A stretch of DNA of 64,000 nucleotides. Origin: Roseiarcus sp963806935 (GTDB lineage Bacteria > Pseudomonadota > Alphaproteobacteria > Rhizobiales > Beijerinckiaceae). Each line of letters starts with the position of its first letter. The first letter of the stretch is position 1. The translations under genes were made by a program, and so were the position numbers. The notes under the pieces are model-generated. The model saw only the letters and a program-made list of their open reading frames with translations. It was not told the DNA's origin and made no database searches. The stretch is from NCBI GenBank assembly GCA_963806935.1, contig CAWEAT010000023.1, positions 1-64,000 of the forward strand. Direction: 5' to 3'. Below, in pieces: positions 43,837 to 53,149 of this stretch.

Positions 43837-46242
43837 ATGAAATTCACTCTCTCCTGGCTGAAAGATCACCTCGACACCTCGGCGTCGCTCGCCGAGATCG
43901 TCGACGCGCTGACCCGCGTCGGACTCGAGGTTGAGTCGGTCGAAGACCCTGCGCGGAAGTATGAAGGCTTCGTCATCGCCTCCGTCATCGAAGCCAAGCA
44001 GCATCCCAATGCCGACCGGCTCAAGGTCTGCATCGTCGACGCCGGCCAAGGGCAGGTGCAGGTCGTCTGCGGCGCGCCGAACGCACGGACGGGCATGAAA
44101 GGCGTCTTCTCTCCGGTCGGCGCGTATATTCCTGGCAAGAAGCTGACCCTAACCAAAGGCGTCATCCGCGGCGTCGAATCGAACGGGATGCTGTGCTCGG
44201 CGGCGGAGCTCGAGCTCAGCGACGATCACGAGGGGATCATCGAGCTTCCCGATGACGCCCCTATTGGCGTCGCCTACGCTCGTTTTGCCGGGCTCGACGA
44301 TCCGGTCATCGACGTCGCCGTGACCCCGAACCGTCCCGACGCGGCCGGCGTCGCCGGCATCGCCCGGGATCTCGCCGCGGCAGGGCTGGGCAGCCTGAAG
44401 ACGCCGGCGCCGAAATCGATTCCCGGCGCCTTCGACTGCCCGACCCGGGTCCATCTCGATTTCGCCCCCGCCGACAAGCATCTCTGCCCGGCGTTCGCCT
44501 TGCGTCTCGTGCGCGGCGTGACCAACGGCCCTTCGCCCGAATGGATGCAGAAGCGGCTCCGCGCGATCGGCTTGAGGCCGATCAGCGCGCTTGTCGACAT
44601 CACCAACTACATCACCTTCGACCGCGGCCGCCCCCTGCACGTATTCGACTTCGCCAAAGTCAAGGGCGATCTCACGGTGCGCCGCGCCCGCCCCGGGGAG
44701 AGCGTGCTTGCGCTCGACGGCAAGTCGTACGCGCTCGACGAGAGCATGGTCGTCATCGCCGACGAGAATGGCGTCGAGTCGATCGCTGGCGTCATGGGCG
44801 GCGAGCATTCCGGCTGCGACGCGACGACCCGCGACGTTCTGATCGAAAGCGCGCTCTGGGACCCGACAAACATCGCTCATACCGGCCGCAAGCTCGGGAT
44901 CGTGACCGACGCCCGCTACCAATTCGAGCGCGGCGTCGATCCCGAATTTTGCGTGCCCGGTTGCGATCTTGCGACCGAGTACGTCCTTTCGCTCTGCGGC
45001 GGCGAACCTTCGCGGATGGTCGTGGCGGGCGATCCATCGCCGCCGCGACGTTCGGTCGCTTTCCCCTATGGCGAAGTCAAGCGGCTGCTTGGGGTCGACA
45101 TTCCCCGCCAGGAGGGCGAGGCGATCCTTGCCCGTCTCGGTTTCGTCGTCGCGGATGGAACGGTCGTCGTCCCATCGTGGCGGCCCGACGTTCAGGTGAC
45201 GGCCGACGTGGTCGAGCAGATCTTGCGCATCGCCGGCGTCGACCGCGCGCCGATGACCCCGCTGCCCCGGCTTGACGAGGGGGTGGCGAAGCCGGTGCTG
45301 ACGCTCATCCAGAAGCGGACTCGGCTCGCCAAGCGCACGCTGGCCGCGCTTTCGCTGCGGGAGGCGGTGACCTGGTCGTTCGTCTCGAAAACGGCGGCGG
45401 AGCTGTTCGGCGGCGGCGCTCCGTCGCTTGCGCTCGCCAATCCAATCGCAGCCGACCTCTCCGACATGCGCCCGAGCCTCATTCCCGGTCTCGTGGCCGC
45501 CGCCGAGCGCAACGCCCGCCGGGCCTTGAGCGACGTTGCGCTATTCGAGGTTGGGCAGGTCTTTCTCGGACCGGGCGAAAACGACCAACGCATGGCGGCC
45601 GCAGCGGTGCGGCGCGGCAGGGCCAAGGCGGACGGGGATGGCCGGCACTGGAGCGGGGGCGGCGTCGTCGACGTTTTCGACGCCAAGCGCGATGCGATGA
45701 CGCTTCTCTCCGCGCTCGGCGTGAGTTCGGGCGCGGTGCAAGTCATCCCCGGCGGCCCGGCGTTTCTACATCCTGCCCGTTCGGCGACGCTGCAATTCGG
45801 GCAAAAGACCGTCATCGGCTGGTTCGGACAGTTGCATCCGGGCGCTTTGGAAGCGATGGACGCCGATGGGCCGATCATCGCCTTCGAGATCATCCTCGAC
45901 GCCGTTCCCGCCCCGAAGGCGAGGCCGACAAAGACCAAGCCGAAGCTCGATCGTTCGGATTTCATGCCGGTCGAGCGCGATCTTGCATTCATGATCGACG
46001 CCGCCGTGCGCGCCGGCGACGTCGTCAAGGCGGCGGAGAGCGCCGAACGCTCGCTCATCGCCAAGGTTGGCGTATTCGACGTCTATCAGGGCGAAGGTGT
46101 GCCGGAGGGCTCGAAATCGATCGCCATCCACGTGATCCTGCAACCTCGTGACCGGACCCTCACCGACGCCGAAATTGACGCTGCGATGTCGAAGATTGTG
46201 GCTGAGGTCTCGAAGCGGACCGGCGCCGCGCTGCGGAGCTGA
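43837..46242 (+). CDS. pheT: Phenylalanyl-tRNA synthetase beta subunit
   Basis: An 801-residue subunit. An N-terminal tRNA-binding OB domain (VIEAKQHPNADRLKVCIVDA, QVVCGAPNARTG), B3/B4 editing region (SALVDITNYITFDRGRPLHV), B5 domain, the catalytic-like core (NPIAADLSDMRPSLIPGLV) and a C-terminal FDX-ACB anticodon-binding domain (FMPVERDLAFMIDAAVRAGD). Length is normal. Confidence 0.98.
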   Translation: MKFTLSWLKDHLDTSASLAEIVDALTRVGLEVESVEDPARKYEGFVIASVIEAKQHPNADRLKVCIVDAGQGQVQVVCGAPNARTGMKGVFSPVGAYIPGKKLTLTKGVIRGVESNGMLCSAAELELSDDHEGIIELPDDAPIGVAYARFAGLDDPVIDVAVTPNRPDAAGVAGIARDLAAAGLGSLKTPAPKSIPGAFDCPTRVHLDFAPADKHLCPAFALRLVRGVTNGPSPEWMQKRLRAIGLRPISALVDITNYITFDRGRPLHVFDFAKVKGDLTVRRARPGESVLALDGKSYALDESMVVIADENGVESIAGVMGGEHSGCDATTRDVLIESALWDPTNIAHTGRKLGIVTDARYQFERGVDPEFCVPGCDLATEYVLSLCGGEPSRMVVAGDPSPPRRSVAFPYGEVKRLLGVDIPRQEGEAILARLGFVVADGTVVVPSWRPDVQVTADVVEQILRIAGVDRAPMTPLPRLDEGVAKPVLTLIQKRTRLAKRTLAALSLREAVTWSFVSKTAAELFGGGAPSLALANPIAADLSDMRPSLIPGLVAAAERNARRALSDVALFEVGQVFLGPGENDQRMAAAAVRRGRAKADGDGRHWSGGGVVDVFDAKRDAMTLLSALGVSSGAVQVIPGGPAFLHPARSATLQFGQKTVIGWFGQLHPGALEAMDADGPIIAFEIILDAVPAPKARPTKTKPKLDRSDFMPVERDLAFMIDAAVRAGDVVKAAESAERSLIAKVGVFDVYQGEGVPEGSKSIAIHVILQPRDRTLTDAEIDAAMSKIVAEVSKRTGAALRS

Positions 46243-46247
46243 CGCGC

Positions 46248-46554
46248 TTGACCGCGCGCGCCGCAGCGTTTGCGCTTTGCCTGGCCATCGTGGCGCCATG
46301 CGGGCGCGCCCTCGCCGAAGACGATCCGTCCTGCGCCCAATATCAGGAGCCGATGGCTTACAACGCCTGTCTGGCGCGGCACGGACCTAAGGCAAACGCC
46401 GCCGGAGCGCATTCAGGCGCGCCCCAGCCGCAACGCGCCGCACGGGGTCGGGCCTATGAAGGCGAGCCGCACACCCAAGCGACCGGATTTCGGCCGCTGG
46501 CCGCATGCCCAGCGCGTCCATGGGCGCATCCACATGGAATTTAACCTCCGTTGA
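46248..46554 (+). pseudogene. Small secreted protein after pheT, probable frameshift near the end
   Basis: A signal peptide (MTARAAAFALCLAIVAPCGR, TTG start at 46248) leads to DDPSCAQYQEPMAYNACLAR, two cysteines in a pattern shared by short periplasmic proteins of related genomes. Such proteins usually end in a basic G/R-rich tail and a final hydrophobic-basic motif. The motif RVHGRIHMEFNLR ending at 46554 is in the adjacent frame, so a frame change lies between about 46440 and 46500. Starts five bases after pheT. Confidence 0.5.
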
Positions 46555-46965
46555 GCGATGCTTGAAACCTGCGAGCGCGGCGCCCGGGCCTGCGGAAAAG
46601 CGTAGGCGCCGCGCTCAATGCCCCCGCGCGGTGGGAGATCGGCGCGGGAGGCCCCGCGTTTGCGCCCTGCCCCGGAGCGCGACGACGCGGGATGGCAATC
46701 TTGGGCCGAACAGCGTTCCTCGCCTGCCCGGCAAGGATCGGTACACGCGACTTCGAGGAACCACCCACACCAATTCTGCCCCGGCGCGGGAGCGTCTGGC
46801 TGTGATCCCCGTCACACTGCGGTACGGACGGCGCGAAGGCGTGGATTGGGGCCAGATCGGCAAATTGGCAGGGCGCCTCCCCAAGGAACTGGGGCGGCCG
46901 CGCCAAAGGCGCTTGACGTTGCGGCCAAGGTCCGTCACCGTGAGGACCAATCATCTGCGAATGCG
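46555..46965. other. Regulatory intergenic region upstream of the crp-like gene
   Basis: The 411-base gap contains the perfect CRP-type palindrome at 46801-46816. TTGACG at 46914-46919 is a fair -35 element, but the expected -10 position has no good match. No gene is supported here. Confidence 0.5.
46801..46816. promoter_or_regulatory. Perfect CRP-type operator
   Basis: TGTGATCCCCGTCACA is TGTGA-N6-TCACA with all ten half-site bases matching the E. coli CRP consensus. It lies 150 bases before the ATG of the CRP-like regulator at 46966 on the same strand. The regulator's recognition helix (RRETVSR) resembles the CRP helix (SRETVGR), so self-regulation is likely but untested. Confidence 0.65.
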
Positions 46966-47655
46966 ATGATGTCACCCAATACGCTTGCCGCGCACCCTTG
47001 TTTCAAGACCCTCGATCCCGAAGCATGCCGGGTTCTCGATCGTCATTGTGCATGGCTCAAGACGCCGGCGGGCGCCTGGGTTCTCGGTCAGACCACAAAT
47101 GAGCGCGACGTCTATTTCGTCATGAGCGGCCGCCTTAGGGCGGTGCTGCACGGGGTCCGGCAAGACCTCATTTTCAACGACATGGAAGCGGGCTCGTTCT
47201 TTGGCGAGCTCGCTGCTCTCGACGGCGGCTCCCGCTCGCTCAGCGTTTTTGCGGTCAACGATTCGCTGGTGGCGAAAATGCCGTGCCCGGTCTTCGTCGA
47301 GACCGTGTTCACCCACCGTCCGCTCGGCGAAGCGGTCGTCGCAACTCTGGTCGCGCGCAATCGCGCGATGACGCGGCGGGTCGGAGAACTCGGCGCGCTC
47401 GACGTTCGCAGCCGCGTGCACGCCGAGCTTCTGCGGCTTGCGCGTCCCGATCGCGATGATCCGAGGCGAGCGATCGTCCACGCGCCGCCGAATCAGTCCG
47501 AGCTTGCATCCCGCATCAACACGCGGCGCGAAACCGTGTCGCGCGAGATCAACGCCATGGAGCGCGAAGGCCTCATCGAGCGCCGGCGGGGCGCCATCGT
47601 CATCACCGACGCTCTGGGGCTCAGCGCCAGGCTCGAAGCGGTGATCACCGATTAG
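46966..47655 (+). CDS. CRP/FNR family transcriptional regulator
   Basis: A 229-residue regulator. The cyclic-nucleotide-binding domain contains VYFVMSGRLRAVLHGVR, and SFFGELAALDGGSRSLSVFA keeps the Glu and Arg of the cAMP phosphate-binding cassette. The HTH is NQSELASRINTRRETVSREI with Arg188, Glu189 and Arg193 as the base-contacting residues of CRP. There is no FNR-type cysteine cluster at the N-terminus, so oxygen sensing is unlikely. The ATG at 46966 is taken; 46969 is also possible. Confidence 0.9.
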   Translation: MMSPNTLAAHPCFKTLDPEACRVLDRHCAWLKTPAGAWVLGQTTNERDVYFVMSGRLRAVLHGVRQDLIFNDMEAGSFFGELAALDGGSRSLSVFAVNDSLVAKMPCPVFVETVFTHRPLGEAVVATLVARNRAMTRRVGELGALDVRSRVHAELLRLARPDRDDPRRAIVHAPPNQSELASRINTRRETVSREINAMEREGLIERRRGAIVITDALGLSARLEAVITD

Positions 47656-47953
47656 GCCTGGGAACGCCTGGAGTCGGAGGCCGGATCGATTTGGGTTTTC
47701 TTGGCTCGTGGCCGTTCCGCGCCGAGGCGTCCGCTCACGCGGGTTGGATTACCTGGGATTTCTTTGGATTCTCTCGTCGGAATCGAGACTTTTCAGTGGG
47801 TTGCGGGGGGATTGACGCGGGAACTATTTTTCTTGCCGGTTGTGGTTGCGCGAGTCGCCAGAAAGGCGGCGGTCTGTCCTGGCGAGCGAAGGCAGGTTTG
47901 TTCATGGAGGCAGCTTAAGCTGAATTCTGATTTTCCGCAATAGATTTGTCGCT

Positions 47954-48481
47954 CTACCGCTTCGCCTCATCCGCGAGCGTTCGCCACCAATGCTCGTGGC
48001 GCGCCCAGTTCCAACCTGCGGTTGGCGAGGGCGAGGGAAGGATCCAAATGCGGGTTTCGCCGACGCGCTCGGGCTGCTCGCCGAAACCAGCGACGCGGCC
48101 GAGATAGCGGCGACCGGCGGCGAGGCTCGTAAACGCCAGCAGCTGCGGCTCGGCGGCTTCGATCTTGGCCTTGAGCTGCGCGCAGGCCTGACGGCCCAAA
48201 GCTCCCGGCGGCAATTCCCGGTCCATGCCGCTCACGGTCTTCGCGATGTCGGTCAAACCCAATCCCCATTGCGGCAACAGGCCGAATTCTTCCGGCCGCA
48301 GCTGTCTCGGCGTCAATCCGGCGGCGTGAAGCGCTGACCAGAACTTGTTTTGCGGATGGGCGTAGTAGGCGCCGCGCGCCGCCGATACGGTTCCAGCCGC
48401 AGTGCCGCAGAAGACGATCCTCAGACCCGGCCGCAACAGGTCGGGCAGCACCGGACCCCGGAGGCTCGCCAGTTCGCGCAT
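47954..48481 (-). CDS. mug: Mismatch-specific uracil/thymine DNA glycosylase (Mug family)
   Basis: A 175-residue protein. IVFCGTAAGTVSAARGAYYA and HPQNKFWSALHAAGLT form the catalytic and substrate-binding motif of Mug (GINPG-like), and ILPSPSPTAGWNWARHEHWW the C-terminal intercalation motif. It would remove U or T opposite G. The ATG overlaps the stop of the upstream phosphomannomutase gene by one base, so the two are translationally coupled. Confidence 0.85.
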   Translation of the reverse strand: MRELASLRGPVLPDLLRPGLRIVFCGTAAGTVSAARGAYYAHPQNKFWSALHAAGLTPRQLRPEEFGLLPQWGLGLTDIAKTVSGMDRELPPGALGRQACAQLKAKIEAAEPQLLAFTSLAAGRRYLGRVAGFGEQPERVGETRIWILPSPSPTAGWNWARHEHWWRTLADEAKR

Positions 48482-49980
48482 CAGATCGTCTGGTTATAGG
48501 CCCCGACCTCGGGGTTCTCGCGCAGGATGCCGTCGATAGCCTCGAACATCGCGCGCATGCCTGCTTCCGACGTCGGGCTCTCGACGACGACCGTGAGTTC
48601 GGGCTTGTTCGACGACGCGCGCACCAATCCCCAGGCGCCGTCCTCGACCGTGACCCTCGCGCCGTTGACGGTGACGAGTTCGCGAATGCGCTGGCCGGCG
48701 AGCGGCTCGCCTCGCGCCTGCATTGTCTTGAACCGCTCGGCGACCCGGTCCGCGACGGCGTATTTGACCTCGTCGGCGCACTCGGGCGACATGGTCGGCG
48801 AGGCCCAGGTCTCGGGCAGGTCGCGATAGAGATCGGCCATCGACTTTTGCGGGTTCCGGTCCAGCATGTCGAGGATCGCGATCGCGGTGACGAACCCGTC
48901 GTCATAGCCGCGCCCGATCGGCGCGCTGAAGAAGAAATGGCCTGACTTCTCGAACCCGGCGACGGCGTTCAGCTCGCGGACCCGGCGCTTGATGTGCGAA
49001 TGGCCGGTCTTCCAGAAGTCGACCCTGGCGCCATTGCCCCGCAGCGCCGGGTCGGTCGCGAACAACCCGGTCGACTTGACGTCGACGACGAAGATCGCAT
49101 TCGGGCGGTTCTGCGAGAGGTCACGCGCCAGCATGACGCCGATCTTGTCGGCGAAAATCTCCTTGCCCTCGTTGTCGACGACACCGCAGCGGTCGCCGTC
49201 GCCGTCGAAGCCGAGCGCGATGTCGGCGCCGGTCTGGGTCACCGCCGCGGCCATCGTGTGCAACATATGCATATCTTCGGGGTTTGGATTGTAATGCGGG
49301 AAGGTGAAATCGAGATCGCAGTCGAGGGGAACGACCTCGACGCCCAGACGGCTGAGAAGCTTGGGCGCGAAGGCGCCGGCGGTGCCGTTGCCGCAGGCGG
49401 CGACTACCTTGAGCCTCCGGCTCAGCTTCGGGCGGGCTGTCAGATCGGCGATGTAACGGTCGGGAAAATCGGCCAGGTACTCATAGCCGCCGCCGGCCTC
49501 GTAGCCGTAATCGCCGGCAATGACGATGTCGCGAAGACGCGCCATTTCCTCCGGCCCGAACGTCACCGGCCTCGAGGCGCCCATCTTGACGCCCGTCCAG
49601 CCGTTGTCGTTGTGCGAGGCGGTCACCATCGCCACCGCCGGAGTATCGAGCGCGAACTGGGCGAAATAGGCCATCGGCGTGATCGCAAGGCCAATGTCGC
49701 GCACGAGCGCCCCGCCGGCCATCAGGCCCGCAGTCATGGCGAGCTTGATCGAGGCCGAATAGCTGCGGAAGTCGTGGCCGACGACGATCTCGCGCTTGAC
49801 CCCGAGTTCGCCGAGCAGGCGCGCAAGGCCGAGCCCGAGCGCCTGGGCCCCCATCAGGTTGATCTCCTGCTCGAAGATCCACCGCGCGTCATATTCGCGA
49901 AACCCGGTCGGTTTGACCATAGGCTGCGATTCGTAAGCATAAGTGTTGGGCAGAAGCTGCGGCGATGGCTTTGGGAACAA
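48481..49980 (-). CDS. Phosphomannomutase/phosphoglucomutase
   Basis: An alpha-D-phosphohexomutase of about 499 residues from the TTG at 49980 (479 from the ATG at 49920). TGFREYDARW, the phospho-serine loop in TASHNDNGWTGVK, the metal loop in GFDGDGDRCGV, and the C-terminal substrate domain with GAWGLVRASSNKPELTVVVE are all present. The TTG is preferred because related proteins begin with FPKP...PNTYAYES before MVKPTGFREYDARW. It feeds nucleotide sugars into polysaccharide synthesis. Divergent from the acyl-reductase operon. Confidence 0.92.
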   Translation of the reverse strand: MFPKPSPQLLPNTYAYESQPMVKPTGFREYDARWIFEQEINLMGAQALGLGLARLLGELGVKREIVVGHDFRSYSASIKLAMTAGLMAGGALVRDIGLAITPMAYFAQFALDTPAVAMVTASHNDNGWTGVKMGASRPVTFGPEEMARLRDIVIAGDYGYEAGGGYEYLADFPDRYIADLTARPKLSRRLKVVAACGNGTAGAFAPKLLSRLGVEVVPLDCDLDFTFPHYNPNPEDMHMLHTMAAAVTQTGADIALGFDGDGDRCGVVDNEGKEIFADKIGVMLARDLSQNRPNAIFVVDVKSTGLFATDPALRGNGARVDFWKTGHSHIKRRVRELNAVAGFEKSGHFFFSAPIGRGYDDGFVTAIAILDMLDRNPQKSMADLYRDLPETWASPTMSPECADEVKYAVADRVAERFKTMQARGEPLAGQRIRELVTVNGARVTVEDGAWGLVRASSNKPELTVVVESPTSEAGMRAMFEAIDGILRENPEVGAYNQTI

Positions 49981-50310
49981 GGAAGGCCTCGCAATGGAAC
50001 GCTGGAGAAAAGCTCGCCGCGGCGCGAGCCATAGGGCGCGGCGCAGACAGACTTGCCACGGGATATTCATACAACTGGCGTACGCACAAGGCTTGGTTGC
50101 CGGTCGCCGCGGCCCCCGAACTCCTACAACGCTTCAATCAGGCGTAAACCGGCGAGCCGGCGGAGCGATCTTGCTATACATTTTCGCCCGAATGGGCTAC
50201 GGGGTCGAGGATAGGCAAAAAGTCGATCTCCTCAGGAGTGATACGTCAAACGGAGCGGGCCAAGGAAGCGCAGAAGCGCTGGAGCGCGCATCGGGTGACG
50301 GAGTTCGAGC
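49981..50310. other. Divergent intergenic region before the acyl-reductase operon
   Basis: This 330-base gap lies between the phosphomannomutase gene and the operon starting at 50311 and must carry both promoters. I see no confident -35/-10 pair, CRP-like palindrome or hairpin. The readings in this gap are not protein-like. Confidence 0.45.
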
Positions 50311-50820
50311 ATGATTCTATCCGATCTTCGCACGACGGGTTTCCTGGCGGTCGTGCGGCGGGAGCTTCGGCCGCTGTTCTCGGAATTGCGCCGCCTTTAC
50401 TTCAATAAGCTTTGGGGAATGGATATCGCGCCGGATTGCCGGATCTCGTTTTCGGCCAAACTGGACAAAGCCTATCCGACCGGGGTTCATATCGGCGAGA
50501 GCACCGCAGTCAACTTCGGCGCCTGCGTGCTCACCCACGACTATCCGCGCCGGCTTCACCTGGACACGTGGATCGGCAAAGAATGTCAGATCGGCGCGCA
50601 CAGCATCATCATGCCGGGAGTGAGAGTTGGCGACAATTGCGTCGTCGCCGTTGCGAGCGTCGTGATGAAGGACGTGCCGCCCAATTGCCTTGTCTCGGGA
50701 AACCCGGCGCGCGTGATCGAAAAGGGCATTCAGACCGGTCGATGGGGCATCATCAACCGCATGGTCCGCGCCGACTTCGGCGCGTCTTCGCCGGCGCCTG
50801 ACGAAAAGGCGGCCTCATGA
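50311..50820 (+). CDS. Left-handed beta-helix acyltransferase
   Basis: A 169-residue hexapeptide-repeat acyltransferase of the WcaF/NodL/maltose-acetyltransferase type: YPTGVHIGESTAVNFGACVL, THDYPRRLHLDTWIGKECQI, GAHSIIMPGVRVGDNCVVAV and NCLVSGNPARVIEKG. The His of the catalytic loop is in LTHDYPR. Such enzymes acetylate or acylate sugars and antibiotics. It is the first gene of a five-gene run; the SDR gene follows after 36 bases. Confidence 0.88.
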   Translation: MILSDLRTTGFLAVVRRELRPLFSELRRLYFNKLWGMDIAPDCRISFSAKLDKAYPTGVHIGESTAVNFGACVLTHDYPRRLHLDTWIGKECQIGAHSIIMPGVRVGDNCVVAVASVVMKDVPPNCLVSGNPARVIEKGIQTGRWGIINRMVRADFGASSPAPDEKAAS

Positions 50821-50856
50821 ACCCGACAAGCTCGATTTGACCGGCGCGCGGATCCG

Positions 50857-51606
50857 ATGACCCAAATCGATTTGACCGGCCGGGTGGCGGTCGTGACCGG
50901 CGCGTCGCGCGGCATCGGGCGGGCCGCGGCGGAAGCCCTGCTCAAGGCCGGATGCAGCGTGGTGCTGAACGCGCGCCCCTCGAACGAAGCTTCGGCCAGT
51001 TTCGCCGAGCTCGAAGCAGCGTATCCCGAGCGCGTCGCCGCGGTTTACGGCTCGGTTGCCGACAGCGCTACCGCCACGGCGATCGCGCAGACGGCCATGC
51101 GGCACAAACGCCTCGATATCCTGGTCAACAACGCCGGCATCCTTCGCGACAAGCTGATCGGCATGATCTCGGACGCGGAGATCGACGAGCTCTTCAACGT
51201 CAACGTGATCGGGCTCATCAAGATCACGCAACTGGCCGCGCGCATCATGACGCGGCGCAAGAGCGGATCCATCATCAATGTCTCATCGATCGTCGGGCGA
51301 AGGGGCAACAGCGGACAGACCGTCTATTCGGCGACCAAGTCCGCGGTCATCGGAGCGACTTATTCCGCCGCCAAGGAGCTCGCGCCGATGAACATTCGCG
51401 TCAACGCGGTGGCGCCGGGCCTGATCGACACATCGATGGTGAAATCCATACCCGAGGACAAACGCAAGAGCCTGGAGTCGCAGATCGCGATGGGTCGGGT
51501 CGGCAGCCCCGAGGAGGTCGCCAATCTGATCCTGTTTCTCGCCTCCGATCTTTCGTCCTACGTCACCGGGCAAGTGATAGGGGTCGACGGCGGCCTCATC
51601 ATATGA
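50857..51606 (+). CDS. SDR family reductase, FabG-like
   Basis: A 249-residue short-chain dehydrogenase: cofactor loop TGASRGIGRAA, NNAG near residue 90, catalytic Ser in NVSSIVGRRG, Tyr157 and Lys161 in VYSATKSA, and the FabG-like ending SSYVTGQVIGVDGGL. It prefers NADPH or NADH undecided (basic residue after beta-2: LNARPSNE). In context it may reduce a 3-oxoacyl or an aldehyde intermediate. A 14-base repeat of its N-terminal text lies just upstream. Confidence 0.93.
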   Translation: MTQIDLTGRVAVVTGASRGIGRAAAEALLKAGCSVVLNARPSNEASASFAELEAAYPERVAAVYGSVADSATATAIAQTAMRHKRLDILVNNAGILRDKLIGMISDAEIDELFNVNVIGLIKITQLAARIMTRRKSGSIINVSSIVGRRGNSGQTVYSATKSAVIGATYSAAKELAPMNIRVNAVAPGLIDTSMVKSIPEDKRKSLESQIAMGRVGSPEEVANLILFLASDLSSYVTGQVIGVDGGLII

Positions 51607-51664
51607 CCTCGCCTCGGGCGGTTTGAGCGCCAACCCTTTCTCGGGTCGGCAAAACGGGCTTGCC

Positions 51665-53149
51665 ATGCAGCGGAATTCGATGCGCGATTTGGACTTGTCA
51701 TGCGGCGGACTTCTGCCGCTGATCGCGCCGCTCGAGCGGGCGCCGGCGGCTCGCGATGATCGCAGCGACGTCTGGCTGACGCGCCAGGAGTTGCGCGAAG
51801 CGAGCCTTGGACTCGCCGAAAACATCGCCTCCGAAAGAAAGAGGCTTGTCTTTCTCTTCTGCGGCAACGCTTGCGAGACCGTGATCGGCCTGCTTGCCGC
51901 GGCCGCGGCGGGTCACGCGGTCGCGCTCATCGATCCGTCGCTCGCCGAAGACAAGCTCAACGCCCTGATCGAGGCGTATCGGCCGGAGGTCGTCCTTTCG
52001 ACGCCGGACATCGGCGCAAGACTGCGCGAACGGGCTCTCCCGTCGCGCTGGCGCTCCTATTCCTCTCCGGCGGGCGTCGTCGAATGGACCGCGACGGACG
52101 ACTCGGCGCGCGAGGTCGAGATCCATCCCGCCCTGCAACTTCTTCTTTCCACGTCGGGAACCACCGGCAGCCAGAAATATGTGCGGCTGTCGCGCGACGC
52201 GATTGTCGCCAACGCGAGGCAGATCGCCGATGCGCTTGCCATCGACGAGCGCAGCGTCGGGATCGCCCATCTGCCGATGCACTATTCCTACGGACTGTCG
52301 GTCGTCACATCGCATCTGGCGGCGGGGGGCCGCATCTACCTCGTGAACGATTCGATCACCTCGCCGAGCTTCTGGTCGAAGATAGCCAATGTCGGCGGAT
52401 CGCATTTCCCCGGCGTTCCCTTTCACTATGCCGCGCTTGCGCGTCTTGGCGCGAGCCTCGTCCCGGATTCGGTCAAGGTGTTCACCCAGGCCGGCGGAGC
52501 GCTCGATCCCCGCATTCAGGCGAAGATTCACGATTGGGCGACAATGCGCGACGGCCGGTTTTTCGTCATGTATGGGCAGACCGAGGCCTCGCCGCGCATG
52601 ACGACGTTGCAGCACGCGGATTTTTCGCGAAAGGCGGGGTCGGTTGGCGTTGCGCTCGCCGGCGGCCGATTGTCGATCGTCGACGATGAGGGCGCGCCGC
52701 TGCCGGCGGGCGCCGCCGGGACGGTCGTCTACGAGGGTCCCAACGTCATGCTGGGCTACGCCATGTCGGGGGCCGACCTCGACAAGGGCGACGAACTCGA
52801 GGGACGCCTCGAAACCGGCGACCTTGGGCGCCTGGACGCGGAAGGCTTCCTCTACCTGACCGGCCGCGCCAAGCGCTTCGCCAAGATCGCCGGATACCGG
52901 CTCGGCCTCGACGAAATCGAACGGGAGCTCGTCGCCGTGTGCTCGGTCGCATGCATCGACCTTGGCGAGAAGATCGGCGTCGTTCACGAGCAGGCGTCGG
53001 AGACCGCGCTGAAAGCCCGGGTCAGAGAGCTTGCCGCCAGCTATAAAGTTCCCTCCTCGAGCTTCTCCCTGTTGAAGACCGCGCAAATCCCTCGCGGCGC
53101 GAGCGGCAAGATCAACTACGCGCAGCTCAGGGAGAGCCTTCGTGTTTGA
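51665..53149 (+). CDS. AMP-dependent acyl-CoA/ACP ligase (ANL family)
   Basis: A 494-residue adenylate-forming enzyme: P-loop LLLSTSGTTGSQKYV near residue 160, A5 motif FFVMYGQTEASPRMTT, A8 hinge GDLGRLDAEGFLYLTGRAK, A10 lysine in IPRGASGKINY. The start could also be TTG at 51623 or ATG at 51680. It probably activates a fatty acid or hydroxy-acid to an acyl-AMP and then a thioester. Its last codons overlap the GTG of the LuxE-like gene by eight bases. No acyl-carrier protein is encoded in the operon. Confidence 0.9.
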   Translation: MQRNSMRDLDLSCGGLLPLIAPLERAPAARDDRSDVWLTRQELREASLGLAENIASERKRLVFLFCGNACETVIGLLAAAAAGHAVALIDPSLAEDKLNALIEAYRPEVVLSTPDIGARLRERALPSRWRSYSSPAGVVEWTATDDSAREVEIHPALQLLLSTSGTTGSQKYVRLSRDAIVANARQIADALAIDERSVGIAHLPMHYSYGLSVVTSHLAAGGRIYLVNDSITSPSFWSKIANVGGSHFPGVPFHYAALARLGASLVPDSVKVFTQAGGALDPRIQAKIHDWATMRDGRFFVMYGQTEASPRMTTLQHADFSRKAGSVGVALAGGRLSIVDDEGAPLPAGAAGTVVYEGPNVMLGYAMSGADLDKGDELEGRLETGDLGRLDAEGFLYLTGRAKRFAKIAGYRLGLDEIERELVAVCSVACIDLGEKIGVVHEQASETALKARVRELAASYKVPSSSFSLLKTAQIPRGASGKINYAQLRESLRV

